Assembly (NCBI RefSeq): GCF_000009365.1
Contig: NC_008260.1
Location: forward strand, 186,001-250,000
Direction of reading: 5' to 3'
DNA from: Alcanivorax borkumensis SK2
GTDB taxonomy: Bacteria; Pseudomonadota; Gammaproteobacteria; Pseudomonadales; Alcanivoracaceae
DNA: 64,000 nucleotides
The translations under genes were made by a program, and so were the position numbers. This document shows, one piece after another, positions 18,345 to 27,807 of the stretch. Each line of letters opens with the position of its first letter. Positions within the stretch are counted from its first letter, which is position 1. The notes below the pieces were generated by a model. That model was not told where the DNA came from. It saw only the letters and a program-made list of their open reading frames with translations, and made no database searches.

Positions 18345-19440
18345 CGTTTCATTCACAAAAAGGGAAGTGCTGCTTGAGTAAATTGTCGCAGGGGTGCAAA
18401 TGTGGCTAAAAAAGCCCTTCATGAATTCTACAGTGAGAAAAGGTTCACCACGGATTAGATCGAGATAGGTAGGGGCGAACAATGCACCGAGTTACACTGT
18501 TTTGTGCGGCCAAGCAACACAACAAAAACATTGCGCTCATGCCCGAGGCTACGTTTGCGTAGAATGGCCAGAAGGGTTTCTTTCCCTGTCATGACTCCCG
18601 CCTTTCTGCCTCTGAGTACCCGATTCCCCCGTTACACACCTATGTAGCGGTTGCTACCAAGCGTGTCCCTTGATTCATGATCTCGGTTGCGTCGTATTCG
18701 AGATCGGCATTCATTTGAGTGCTGAATCTGGCTTGAGGTGTGCGGCTAGCAGCTTTGGGCGGGTTGTCTGTCTAGCGTTGGCTCACAGAGCAATTACGCT
18801 AGCATGCAGAAGGGCTGTGCCGATGTTGCCGCTCAAGTTGATTGCCTCTCTGCCAGGATTGCAAACCACAAGGCCATCGACAAGACCCGACGGGGCGCGA
18901 TCTGGTGCCCCGGATCTTGGCTAGGCCCGCTATGTGATGATGGATAAATCTGCCCTGTTCAAGGAGATCGTTATACCAACATGGCAGTGAATGCCAAGAG
19001 TGGTAGGTGCTCTGGGTAAACGAAGGTCGCTTCAGAGCCGTGATTCGACGGTTCTTTGAGCGGGTGTGGCCACACTCCCGTCAGATTCAAGCGGTGGCAA
19101 TGGACATGAGCTTGACCATGGATCTGAGGTCGAGGCTTGCTTCCCAACGCCCGGGTGGCCTATGGGTTGTTCGATGCGATGGCCAAATTCGGCAGGAGAT
19201 ATGATAGATCGCGTGCGGGGGGATCAAGGCAATGATTCACTTCGCCAAAAAATGGACACTGTACGCAGAGGGTATCGCCGCTAGTGCCACTTCGCGCTGA
19301 ATTCTTGAGCCGGGCCTAGCATGCTAGAGGGAATGAAGGTTTGGATTAAGGTCATCAAGAGAATGGCTTACGGTTTTCGGGATAACGGCTACTTCTTCGT
19401 GAAATCTACGCCGCTTTTTCGGCATCCTGCCCTAGACCAT
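18345..19440. other. Spacer of decayed sequence
   Basis: About 1.1 kb without an intact gene. The right part is an ISL3-type remnant (19004-19430). The left part (18345-18990) contains short open frames that I do not recognise and that show no ribosome sites; I see nothing functional in it. Confidence 0.65.
19004..19430 (+). mobile_element. Decayed ISL3-family transposase remnant (copy B)
   Basis: Frame-shifted pieces of an ISL3 transposase in order: LWVNEGRFRAVIRRFFE, QIQAVAMDMS (catalytic-domain strand), EVEACFPTP, AYGLFDAMAKFGRRY, DMIDRVRGDQGN, and the C-terminal VIKRMAYGFRDNGYFFVK at 19340-19400 followed after a frameshift by YAAFS. Several deletions and frameshifts make it inactive. It covers a larger part of the gene than the copies at 13.6 and 35.8 kb. 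Confidence 0.82.
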
Positions 19441-19465
19441 AAAAAAAGCCCCCAATGAAGGGGGC
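19441..19465 (-). terminator. Rho-independent terminator after the Ig-like lipoprotein gene
   Basis: GCCCCC/GGGGGC stem (19448-19453 with 19460-19465, 6-base loop) followed on the minus strand by seven T. It lies 30 bases after the stop of the minus-strand gene ending at 19496. Confidence 0.9.
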
Positions 19466-19495
19466 ATAAGAGTGCATAGCATTACGGGGAATGCT

Positions 19496-22400
19496 TTAGA
19501 GATTTTTAACTGGCAAGAAGGTGAATGTCAGGTCTACGCCTAGGGGCGGTACCTCCAGTTCCACACCAGCCAAACCTATGCCCAAAAGATCAATGTTGGC
19601 CGGTATGATGAGGGGGTCAGGATTGCGGACCTTTAGAATCAGGCGGCCATCGTCAACAAAACGTAACGGCCCTTCCAGGACGACCCCAGTGATTAGTTTG
19701 CTGCGGATATCATGTCCGAGTTCAATAATTAGCCGTGGTTCTAGTTCTGGTGCATCTACCATGAGATCAAACGTGGTGCTGAACCAGGGGCCATCAGGGG
19801 TTTGGGTGATATACCCCGTGATTGGGTTGTTGTTTTCGTATGCCAGGCGGAGCATCAAAGGGCCTGTGTCTAGTGGTATGGAGATTATTCCCAATGCCCT
19901 AGCCTGCAGAAACACGCTGGTGGTGGGGAGAATAGTGGGAAAGACTTTCGCAATCACGGCGCCGGTGACTTCATTTGACGTGCCCGGGTCACTGTCGATG
20001 AGGCGGCGGTTTACGGTGACATCTGGTTCATAGCTGCTTACCCCGGCTTGCAATGCACCTGCGCCCACGAAAGCAAACTTCTTTTCTGGGCAATCTTCGC
20101 CTATATCACAGCCAATGTTGGCATCGGTTACAACGCCAGAGAAGTCTTTGAGTTGAAGTTGCAAGTAATTGAATTCCGCAGTCGCTCCACCGTTTCCATC
20201 CGGCTCCGCGCCTTGCTCGCTGTCTTCGAGACTGAGGTTCGCGTTTACATCTGCTACCGGAAGTGAGCGTAATGATACGCGGGTAATCCGATCCTCTTCC
20301 CCTGTTACCACAAAGTGATTGGTCAAGTTAGGGCCGCCTTCTCTCAGGCCAGGAGCGGTAGAGCTGGACTGAGACAGTTGGCGTGTTTGTATCGGGGCTC
20401 CATCATTTGAACAAATGGCGTTGCCCCCACAATTTGGAGACCCGGCCTCAGAGTGAAGGGTATAGCGGTAAAGGTCACCAACTTGCCAAGGGCTTTCAGG
20501 ATAAAACTCGGTCCGTTGTGCAAATACCTTAAGACGGCCGTTGACGAGCTCCCACGCATTATTGCCAGTGTTAAAACGCTCAACAACAAAGGTGTTCTCG
20601 TTGACAGTGGCTATGTCGATGCTGCGGCTGAAAATAGCTCGGAGGCTAAAGTCCTTGAAAAGGTTTGGTACTGGGTAAAGCGGGTCGCTACTTTTGCCGC
20701 CCACACATCGACCGTTTCGCCAGTTTTCGCGTGGTCCGGTTAGCACGGCACCGGTCATCGCACAGGGGTAGCCCGGGAAAACAGCGGAGACAAGAGGTGA
20801 ACGTAACTCATTTACGTTGCCATTGGGAAGAATGAATTCCGGCAGGCGAATATCGAGTGTTCGATCTTGGTTAAGCGAATTGCCTTGAGTATCTCGAAGC
20901 AGGCTGGTCAGGGTTACCTGGATATCTTTGCCATGCTCAAGAATGTCTTCGCTTATCACCACCGTGGCGCCATCATGCCTCATCTCGAATGTTTGAACTA
21001 CGCCATCGACCCTAACCTGAATGGCGCCGTCAAGAAATACCGATGCAGGGTCCAGTGGTTTGTTGAAGTTCAAGATAATTGGATCGCCGGGGCGAGCATT
21101 GGGCTGGAAGATGCCTGGTACCCAAGAGTGAAGTTGCAGAGGGCGTGCATCGGGAGTGGGTGAAGGCGCTTGGCGCTGGTTTTCGTAGGCCTCCATGCGG
21201 AATGAAAGTAAGCCCGATGCCTTTTCCAAGCCTAACACTTCGGGTTCGACTACGCTGACTGCATCCAGTACCAGCACCCCATCTTCAACAACGGCTAGCC
21301 CGGCTACCTGTACATTGAGCAGGTTCTGGCTGAGGGCTCCGTTCGGCGCCATTCCTTCTGCGCTCATTGCCGCGTCCATATTAAGCAGGGCATAACGAGG
21401 GACTGACGGTGAATCACTGAACGGATTGGGAATCAGGTAACCGTTGGCGTCACTGAGCAGTGTGATGGTAACTTCACCTGTCTCAAGGCCGGAGGGTATT
21501 TCGCCCAAAATATTGACATCGACAGGTGAGCCCCGCAGCACAGAACCGGCGGGCACTCGCAATGGCACAGCACCAGGAAAATCTGGTGCAAAGCCTAGAT
21601 CGGCAGCAAGATCACCACTCAATGCCGTAAAGGACTCGTTGCCCAGCACAAAGGACTGGACGGGGACCTGGTTGATTGGGTTTCCGGTTAACAACGAGGT
21701 CAAATCAGGCTGCTCAGCACCAAGGCTGCCTACCTTAAGAATGGATGTTGCGCGAGGAAGTGTCGAGACTGGAACAAATGTACGATTGTATTCTGGCAAC
21801 TCAGCACCGGTTGTTTGGGCGCGCAGTCCAGTAATGGTCAATGTGTGTTCCACCGGTTCCAGATCCTGGGAGGGGTCGAGGCTCAGGTATCGGCCCTGCA
21901 AGAACAGGGAGGCAGGCACTAACTGGCCCAGGTTGTCACGCAGCTGGACGGTTCCGTTTTCGCCATAACTTGTGCTGGTAGGGTCAAGTGTCTGGTTGAA
22001 TGCCATCCTGAAAGTGCTCATGTCGTTGGGGCGACTGGCATCGTCGTTTGATGCGAGCAATTGTGGTTGGTCCAAGGGGGGGGCCGAGAGTAAAGTGAAG
22101 GGGCCGGCGCCCATGGCTTCCGCTGCGCCAGCTTGGCTGCCGGCGGTCTGAAATTGCACGCGGGCCACGGAATCACCATCAATGGCTCCGAGGCCGGCTC
22201 CGCTGACGGCTAGGTGGTAAGTTTCCGCTGGAAGCAGGGGGGACAGGGGGTGCAGAACCAGACCCCTGCCGTTATCCGTCACCTGATATTCAACCGCGAC
22301 TGTGCTGTCGTCGGGATCACTTACCAGCAGCAGCCGGGTATCAATGTCGTCAATCACCTCTTGATCAAGCTCAGTGGAAAAACGCAAAACCACCAGGGCG

Positions 22401-22585
22401 GAAGATGGTACTTCTATTTGATCAGGGTAAGGATAAGAGAAAATCAGGCTATCAGGAGCTTGCCACGTAGTTGTAGTTGTCACATCGCCCTCATCATCGC
22501 CTCCGCAGCCATATAGGATGCTAGCTATGGTCGCGACGAGAAGGGCGGTAAATAATTGATAAATATTAGTTTTTTTTTCATTCAT
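19496..22585 (-). CDS. Large Ig-like-domain lipoprotein
   Basis: 1029-residue exported protein. The N terminus is a lipoprotein signal with lipobox LYGC (Cys27) followed by GGDDEGD, so the chain is lipid-anchored, most likely in the outer membrane. Residues about 45-150 (PYPDQIEVPSSALVVLRFS...) and later segments resemble bacterial Ig-like (Big_5/SbsA) domains found in cell-surface proteins. The C-terminal third carries beta-rich sequence and several Cys. No catalytic motif seen. It lies 33 bases after the FadL-like gene and is followed by a strong terminator, so both are one operon, likely acting together at the surface on a hydrophobic substrate. Confidence 0.75.
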   Translation of the reverse strand: MNEKKTNIYQLFTALLVATIASILYGCGGDDEGDVTTTTTWQAPDSLIFSYPYPDQIEVPSSALVVLRFSTELDQEVIDDIDTRLLLVSDPDDSTVAVEYQVTDNGRGLVLHPLSPLLPAETYHLAVSGAGLGAIDGDSVARVQFQTAGSQAGAAEAMGAGPFTLLSAPPLDQPQLLASNDDASRPNDMSTFRMAFNQTLDPTSTSYGENGTVQLRDNLGQLVPASLFLQGRYLSLDPSQDLEPVEHTLTITGLRAQTTGAELPEYNRTFVPVSTLPRATSILKVGSLGAEQPDLTSLLTGNPINQVPVQSFVLGNESFTALSGDLAADLGFAPDFPGAVPLRVPAGSVLRGSPVDVNILGEIPSGLETGEVTITLLSDANGYLIPNPFSDSPSVPRYALLNMDAAMSAEGMAPNGALSQNLLNVQVAGLAVVEDGVLVLDAVSVVEPEVLGLEKASGLLSFRMEAYENQRQAPSPTPDARPLQLHSWVPGIFQPNARPGDPIILNFNKPLDPASVFLDGAIQVRVDGVVQTFEMRHDGATVVISEDILEHGKDIQVTLTSLLRDTQGNSLNQDRTLDIRLPEFILPNGNVNELRSPLVSAVFPGYPCAMTGAVLTGPRENWRNGRCVGGKSSDPLYPVPNLFKDFSLRAIFSRSIDIATVNENTFVVERFNTGNNAWELVNGRLKVFAQRTEFYPESPWQVGDLYRYTLHSEAGSPNCGGNAICSNDGAPIQTRQLSQSSSTAPGLREGGPNLTNHFVVTGEEDRITRVSLRSLPVADVNANLSLEDSEQGAEPDGNGGATAEFNYLQLQLKDFSGVVTDANIGCDIGEDCPEKKFAFVGAGALQAGVSSYEPDVTVNRRLIDSDPGTSNEVTGAVIAKVFPTILPTTSVFLQARALGIISIPLDTGPLMLRLAYENNNPITGYITQTPDGPWFSTTFDLMVDAPELEPRLIIELGHDIRSKLITGVVLEGPLRFVDDGRLILKVRNPDPLIIPANIDLLGIGLAGVELEVPPLGVDLTFTFLPVKNL

Positions 22586-22618
22586 TATTATTCTCCAGGT
22601 ATTATCGCACGGCAGCTG

Positions 22619-23983
22619 TTAAAACTTCAGCGATAGAGAGGAAGAAAATACTTGGATTTCGCCATCGGCTCGTAGGGTCTCGTACGAGTTGGGGTTAGAG
22701 GGGGAGTTGATAGACGTTAACTCAAAGTCTGCTTCATCCAGCATTTGATACTGGTATGCGAAGGCAAGTTCTAGCGGCATATGCAATACCGGCGCGTTTG
22801 CTAGGCGGTAGCTTGCACCTAAGCCGAAGATTTTTTTATCGGTGTCTAGGTAATTAACATCTTGGGATCGGTTGGACTTTAAGGGGGAGTCCTCCAGGGC
22901 CGCACCAGCAAATAGCTTCATTGATTCCGACCACTGATAACTGACACCAATACGGGGAATAGTGATGTCGTCAAATGCCAGGTTGGCCTGGTCACGGATG
23001 GTATCACTGGCGAACTCGCGTTCAAGAGCAGACCATTTATGTTGCTCAATGCCGGCGGTCAGTTCGAATTTGCCTACCGGAAGCAGGAGCGCCGCGCCGA
23101 GAACCTCGGGTTGATAGGTGTCGATGGTGCTCAATGCCAGACTCAGCCCTGGTTCAGGTATAACCCCAGGCACGACTACGTTTGCATCGACGGACACCTC
23201 GTAGCTGCTTTCATCACGCCAAAATAGCGCAACTTCGAGTTTGTCCATGCCAAAAGGCATGCATTCACTGGAACCGCAAAACATTTCGCCAGAACGGATA
23301 TTGATACCTAATGCTGGGGATAGTGAGGGGGACGCTTCAAGGGAGAGATTTTCCGAGTCAGTGTTGCCGCCCAGGTCCGAGACTGTTTCCAGCTTTGCTT
23401 TAGCTTCCAGGGTTAGGCGGGCGGAGGCCCCGACGTCAACGCCTCTTATGATATTGCTGACAGCGCCACCAAACGCAAGATAAAGTGGTTGCGACTCGTA
23501 GCGTAGGAACTGCCCTTCTTGTGAGGTATTGGCTTGGTATGGCAAGAGGTTGGATGTGTATTCATCGGTACCAACGTTAAGCCCGAAATAGATCGGTCTT
23601 TTGGTGCTGCTGATGCCGGCTATGCGGCTTTTGAAGCCGATTAATAGCAACTCGGAGCTGCTGTCGGAGAGTACATCGTTCTCGCGATCTAAAGGCGCGG
23701 AGCCCCCCAGTGATTTGCCTCGTAGTTCTTGGTCGCCATATTGTGCAACGATACTCAGTTCGCCTTCCTCTGAGCGGGCCATTGCTGCAGGGTTATAGTA
23801 AACCGACCAGCTGTTGGACGTAAAAGGGCTGAATGCGAGGGCAGAGCCTACATTCATGGGGCCAAGCCCGTAGTTGGAGGCTCCGTCGCCAGCACCAGCA
23901 ATGGTTAAGCTAGGAGAGAGTAGTGCGGTGCCGCAAATAACAGCAATGAGAGGCAACCGTTTTGTTTTTGTTGAAGGCATCAT
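22619..23983 (-). CDS. FadL/OmpP1/TodX-family outer membrane transport protein
   Basis: 454-residue beta-barrel protein. A signal peptide ends near residue 30 (TIAGA), and the mature chain begins GDGASNYGLGPMNVGSALAF with NPAAMA soon after, as in FadL-type channels; the last residue is Phe (SLSLKF), typical of outer membrane barrels. FadL-type proteins take up long-chain fatty acids or hydrocarbons. An AAGGAG site precedes the ATG. It heads a two-gene operon with the Ig-like lipoprotein and has the island's 18-bp operator about 45 bases upstream, tying uptake to the catabolic genes. Confidence 0.85.
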   Translation of the reverse strand: MMPSTKTKRLPLIAVICGTALLSPSLTIAGAGDGASNYGLGPMNVGSALAFSPFTSNSWSVYYNPAAMARSEEGELSIVAQYGDQELRGKSLGGSAPLDRENDVLSDSSSELLLIGFKSRIAGISSTKRPIYFGLNVGTDEYTSNLLPYQANTSQEGQFLRYESQPLYLAFGGAVSNIIRGVDVGASARLTLEAKAKLETVSDLGGNTDSENLSLEASPSLSPALGINIRSGEMFCGSSECMPFGMDKLEVALFWRDESSYEVSVDANVVVPGVIPEPGLSLALSTIDTYQPEVLGAALLLPVGKFELTAGIEQHKWSALEREFASDTIRDQANLAFDDITIPRIGVSYQWSESMKLFAGAALEDSPLKSNRSQDVNYLDTDKKIFGLGASYRLANAPVLHMPLELAFAYQYQMLDEADFELTSINSPSNPNSYETLRADGEIQVFSSSLSLKF

Positions 23984-24027
23984 GGGCTCCTTAAGGGGGG
24001 TGTCTTTTTTTTTGGTTATTTACTTTG

Positions 24028-24045
24028 TTTGGCCATACAACCAAG
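24028..24045 (-). promoter_or_regulatory. TetR-type operator upstream of the fadL-like operon
   Basis: 18-bp palindrome, minus strand CTTGGTTGTATGGCCAAA, 45 bases upstream of the FadL-like ATG. The -10-like hexamer next to it (CAAAGT) matches the one at the 28.8-kb promoter (TAAAGT) in five of six bases. Same site as at 4801, 18321 and 28779. Confidence 0.7.
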
Positions 24046-24378
24046 CAAATTTCAAATTTGTCAGATTTCTTGTCTTGTGTCTATGTCTACGCAGCGCCTG
24101 TCTTTGCCCTCCCACATATGATTATTGACAGATGACTAGAGTGTATGTGGAAGTGCCTAACAGTTACAGTGATAGCAGTCGATTAAATCGTGGTTTCTCG
24201 ACCGGGGATAACGTATCCAGTACCTCACGTCTGTGATGTGGTTAGAAGAGTTAGCAAATTATAATAGTAATGCAGTTTGCATCAGCATAGCCCCGAAGAA
24301 TAGCCTAGTTATTTTGCCGTGCCCAGTGGCACGCTAGGTTAGAAGGTTGTTTTCCGTCAGGGCGCCTTTTGCAGGGGG
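24046..24378. other. Intergenic region between two minus-strand operons
   Basis: About 330 bases with no gene. A small GC-rich hairpin near 24317-24331 (cgtgcc...ggcacg), without a T-run, could end the upstream minus operon. Nothing else recognised. Confidence 0.5.
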
Positions 24379-25977
24379 TCAGGGTATGCGACTAACCCGT
24401 TTGCTTTCCACTGTGCTGGGGGTGGTGGGATTTGGGTGATCGCCCAGTCGACTGAACTGGTAATGGTTCATTGGCAAATGTTTGGCCCGCCACAGCATTT
24501 CTAAAGAGGTAGATGGGCGCAGCATCGGCGCGTCACCGTGGTGGTCGAAGTAGTAACTGTTTGACTGCGCACAATTGTGGTTGAGGAACACTGTGTTCTG
24601 CTGGCGCTTCTGAATATTGCGGAAATAATCGTCATGTACTGACTGGCGAATTTCCACTTGGGTGGCGCCACGCCGGTTGGCTTCGCGGATGCAGCGTGAG
24701 AGGTGGATAGCATTACCCTCGACCATCTTGAAATAAGAAGTCCCGATAAGAGCATAGGGCCCGAGCATAATGTAGAAGTTCGGGTAGCCTGGGATGGTCA
24801 GGCCTTCGTAGGCTTGGTAGCGATGGTCATGCCAAAAATCGCCCAAATTAATGCTGTTGCTGCCGATTACGTCGAAAGAGGGGATGTTTCCTTTCTCAAA
24901 AGTTTTGTAGCCGGTGGCCAGGATCAAGGTATCGATGCGTCGTGAGCGACCATCATCGGTGGTAATGCCGCTGGAGGTGATGTGTTTAATCGGCGTAGTG
25001 ACTAGCTCAACGTTGTCCCGGGCGAAGGTGCGGAAATATTCGTTGGAGAACGTGGGCCTTTTACAGCCGAACCCGTATTTCGGTGTCAGTTTCTCCCAAA
25101 GGTCCTTGCGGTTGGGCAGTTGTTTACGCATGTTGGCGATGCCCGCTTTTTCGCACATGCGCACCAGCCAAGGGGCTTGGCGGTAATAAATTGTTGAAAG
25201 CACCATCAGGGTTTCACTGGCGGTATCGGTGGCTCCGCGCAGGGTGCGTTGCAGACCCGGTACGGTTCGGAACAGGCTCTTGAGCCAGCCGGGCAGGGTG
25301 TGATCCGGTTTTTTTAGAACCCAGATAGGGGTGCGCTGGTAGACATCGAGTTGGCGGGCCTTGACGGCAATTTCCGGAAGCAGTTGCACTGCGGTGGCTC
25401 CGGTGCCTATCACGGCAACCCGCTTGTCACTGAGATCCAGATCGTCCGGCCAGCGGGCAGTGTGAATGACTTCGCCTTGGAACTTCTCCAGTCCCTCAAT
25501 ATCCGGCATTTTGGGCGAGATCAGCCCGCCGCAAGCCGAAACAATATGCCGCGCTCGAAGTTGTCGCCCATCCCCAAGCTCAAGCACCCAGAGATGGTTA
25601 GCAAGATCGAAGCTGGCGCGAGTGACTTCGACGCCAAAACGAATAAGGGGGTAGATGCCATACTTGCTTGTTACCTGCCGAGTGTACTGGTAAAGCTCGT
25701 TTCCCGGAGCGAATACTCGCGACCAATTTGCGTTCTGTTCGAACGAAAATGAGTAAGTGAAAGAGCTAATGTCGACAGCGATCCCCGGATAACGGTTATC
25801 GCGCCATGTGCCACCCACATCCTCACTGCGCTCAAGGATCAGAATGTCCTTGATGCCATCGGCACGTAGCTGGATTGCGGCACCAATGCCGGAGATGCCA
25901 GCGCCAATGATGATTACTTCATGATCGGGGCTAATGTTATAGCGAGGATTCTGGGTTGCAAAAGCAGCCATGTTCAT
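24379..25977 (-). CDS. Baeyer-Villiger-type flavin monooxygenase, module 2
   Basis: 532-residue class B flavoprotein monooxygenase. Seen: FAD motif IIIGAGISGIGAAIQL near residue 22, GGTWRDNRYPGIAVDI, the fingerprint FQGEVIHTARW, and NADPH motif VIGTGATAVQL. The RDNRYPG...D segment is the usual Baeyer-Villiger form, unlike the AlmA-like DLFRYPG of the paralogue at 15822, so substrates may differ. The start overlaps the stop of the lipase-like gene (ATGA), with GGAG 8 bases upstream. Last gene of the minus operon 28740-24379. Confidence 0.88.
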   Translation of the reverse strand: MNMAAFATQNPRYNISPDHEVIIIGAGISGIGAAIQLRADGIKDILILERSEDVGGTWRDNRYPGIAVDISSFTYSFSFEQNANWSRVFAPGNELYQYTRQVTSKYGIYPLIRFGVEVTRASFDLANHLWVLELGDGRQLRARHIVSACGGLISPKMPDIEGLEKFQGEVIHTARWPDDLDLSDKRVAVIGTGATAVQLLPEIAVKARQLDVYQRTPIWVLKKPDHTLPGWLKSLFRTVPGLQRTLRGATDTASETLMVLSTIYYRQAPWLVRMCEKAGIANMRKQLPNRKDLWEKLTPKYGFGCKRPTFSNEYFRTFARDNVELVTTPIKHITSSGITTDDGRSRRIDTLILATGYKTFEKGNIPSFDVIGSNSINLGDFWHDHRYQAYEGLTIPGYPNFYIMLGPYALIGTSYFKMVEGNAIHLSRCIREANRRGATQVEIRQSVHDDYFRNIQKRQQNTVFLNHNCAQSNSYYFDHHGDAPMLRPSTSLEMLWRAKHLPMNHYQFSRLGDHPNPTTPSTVESKRVSRIP

Positions 25978-26933
25978 GACGATATCTCCGGGATTGTCGT
26001 GTCGCTCTCGTTTGCAGTGTGAAATGCCTCCTCGTGGGCGTCTGTGGTGGCAAGATATTTGCGAAGAAAACGGACGATTGTGGGGAGGTCTTGTTTTGCC
26101 TCCGGCAGCAGGAAAGTGAATACGGGCCAGACGTGTGGCATATCTTTACGTTCCAGAAGCTGCACAGGCACGCCGGCTTGTCGGGCGCAGTGAGCGGCTG
26201 CATAGGCATCGTCGCGCAGGCACTCTTCGCTGCTTACAGTGAAAAGTAGAGGTGGCAAGCCGGTAAAGTCTTGGGTGATTGGTGAGGCATATGGGTGGGC
26301 GGGATCAGCGCCTGCCAAGTAGACATCCGTTGCGACCTCAATCATGCAGTGAGATAGCATGGCATCACTGTCGCTATTCGCCTGTCGGGACATCAAATTG
26401 CCTCGGGCATCTGATGCTGGGGAGATGGCTACGGCACAGGCCGGCATTCTCAGCTTGTGATCTCGGGCGCGTAGTAGCGTGACCAGAGTCAGGTTGCCCC
26501 CTGCGGAGTCTCCAGCAATGACTATAGGGCGGGGATCAGCCATTAGTTCACGATAAACATTAAAGGCATCATCCGTCGCTGCCGGGAACGGATGCTCTGG
26601 CGCGAGTCTGTAATCTGGAAGAAAAACCCGCGCGTTAAGCGTGCGGGCCAGATGGCCACAAAAGTTGTGATAGGTTGCAAGGCGGCCACCAATAAACGCG
26701 CCACCATGCAGGTAGAGTATGGTTGTTTGTGGGTCGGTGGGGCTGAGCCAGTGGCCTGCCGTCCCGGCAACCTTGCCTCGCTGTAACCGTATTCCGCGTG
26801 GAAGCGGTGAGGGCGCCAAAGGAGCGTTCATTGCTCTGCGTAAGTGCTTTACCAGTTTGTCCGGGTCGCGTATATCGCGCTTGACCCCGGCACGAAGAAG
26901 CAACTTCATGAGGTGTGCGGGAATAGAAGCCAT
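25974..26933 (-). CDS. Alpha/beta hydrolase fold-3 esterase/lipase (HSL family), module 2
   Basis: 319-residue serine hydrolase of the hormone-sensitive-lipase family: oxyanion motif YLHGGAF near residue 75, nucleophile elbow GDSAGG near 142, and Asp and His of the triad near the C terminus (MPHVWPVF). Hydrolyses carboxylic esters. The start has AAGGAA upstream. It is followed by the Baeyer-Villiger-type gene with a 4-base overlap. This is a different alpha/beta hydrolase family from the one in the parallel operon at 17345, so the esterase role appears to have been filled twice independently. Confidence 0.9.
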   Translation of the reverse strand: MASIPAHLMKLLLRAGVKRDIRDPDKLVKHLRRAMNAPLAPSPLPRGIRLQRGKVAGTAGHWLSPTDPQTTILYLHGGAFIGGRLATYHNFCGHLARTLNARVFLPDYRLAPEHPFPAATDDAFNVYRELMADPRPIVIAGDSAGGNLTLVTLLRARDHKLRMPACAVAISPASDARGNLMSRQANSDSDAMLSHCMIEVATDVYLAGADPAHPYASPITQDFTGLPPLLFTVSSEECLRDDAYAAAHCARQAGVPVQLLERKDMPHVWPVFTFLLPEAKQDLPTIVRFLRKYLATTDAHEEAFHTANESDTTIPEISS

Positions 26934-26971
26934 ATGTTAGTTCCTTGAATTTTTCTTTCCCATGAATGCGG

Positions 26972-27799
26972 TTAATCAGCCAGTATTCGGTAAGCTTCGC
27001 CAATGGCGCGGGCGTATAGTCTTGGCGTCAAGCGTTTCAGTCGCCAAGCAATGCGGCCGTCGATTTGTGGCAGCATGTACAGATCTCCACGGTCTAGGGC
27101 ATTGAGGGTCTGGCGAGCAACTTGGTCAGCGTTGGTCAGGGCAAAGCGGGTCATCGCTGAACTGGCAAAGTCACGTCGACGTTCAGGCAGGCGCCCATTC
27201 TCGACGATATTGGTCGGAACCACCGTTGGGCACAGGGCGGTGACCTGCACACCGGTTCCAGCCAGCTCGGAAGAAAGCGTTTCCGATAAGGCTAGCACGC
27301 CGGCTTTGGTGACATTGTAGGCGGTCATTTCCGGAGCAGATCCGAAGGCGGCCGCGGAGGCCACATTGATGATGCCTCCGTAACCGAGGTCGCGCAGGGC
27401 CGGGGCAAAAAAATGGCAGCCGTGAATGGCGCCCCAGAGATTGACGTTCATGCACCAGTGCCAGTCTTCAAGCGACACTTCACCGATCGGACCGCCGAGA
27501 CCGACCCCCGCGTTGTTGATCAACAGTGTCACCGGCCGGCCGAGCAGGGACTCGGCATTCTCCGCCAGGGACTCCATCTGCGCTTGATCGCCCACGTCGC
27601 ATTGTTGCGCGATGGCGTGATTGCCGAGTGCCCGCAGGTTGCTGGCCACCTGTTCGGCACGTTCTGCATCGATATCGACACACAGCACCGAGCCACCGCG
27701 GCGGGCCACTTCGTAGGCGAAGCTACGACCGATGCCACTGCCGGCACCGGTGATGACGGCGGCCGCTTGGGTGGACGGGGGTAACGGTTTCTTTTTCAT
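26972..27799 (-). CDS. Short-chain dehydrogenase/reductase (SDR), module 2
   Basis: NAD(P)-dependent oxidoreductase of about 275 residues: TGAGSGIG cofactor motif, NNAGVG, catalytic Ser in NVASAAAFG and Tyr-x3-Lys in YNVTK. Start set at ATG 27799, which has AGGAG 4 bases upstream; an ATG at 27811 overlaps the previous stop but lacks a ribosome site. Paralogous to the SDR at 14959. In the operon it lies between the ferritin-like protein and the esterase and could oxidise a secondary alcohol to a ketone. Confidence 0.88.
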   Translation of the reverse strand: MKKKPLPPSTQAAAVITGAGSGIGRSFAYEVARRGGSVLCVDIDAERAEQVASNLRALGNHAIAQQCDVGDQAQMESLAENAESLLGRPVTLLINNAGVGLGGPIGEVSLEDWHWCMNVNLWGAIHGCHFFAPALRDLGYGGIINVASAAAFGSAPEMTAYNVTKAGVLALSETLSSELAGTGVQVTALCPTVVPTNIVENGRLPERRRDFASSAMTRFALTNADQVARQTLNALDRGDLYMLPQIDGRIAWRLKRLTPRLYARAIGEAYRILAD

Positions 27800-27807
27800 G
27801 CTTCTCC

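Noticed and set aside
18670..18924. 84-codon open frame as a gene
   Set aside because: No ribosome site, no recognisable motif, and it lies in decayed sequence next to an IS remnant.
19007..19204. 65-codon open frame as a small protein gene
   Set aside because: It is one frame of the broken ISL3 transposase; the similarity continues in other frames downstream.
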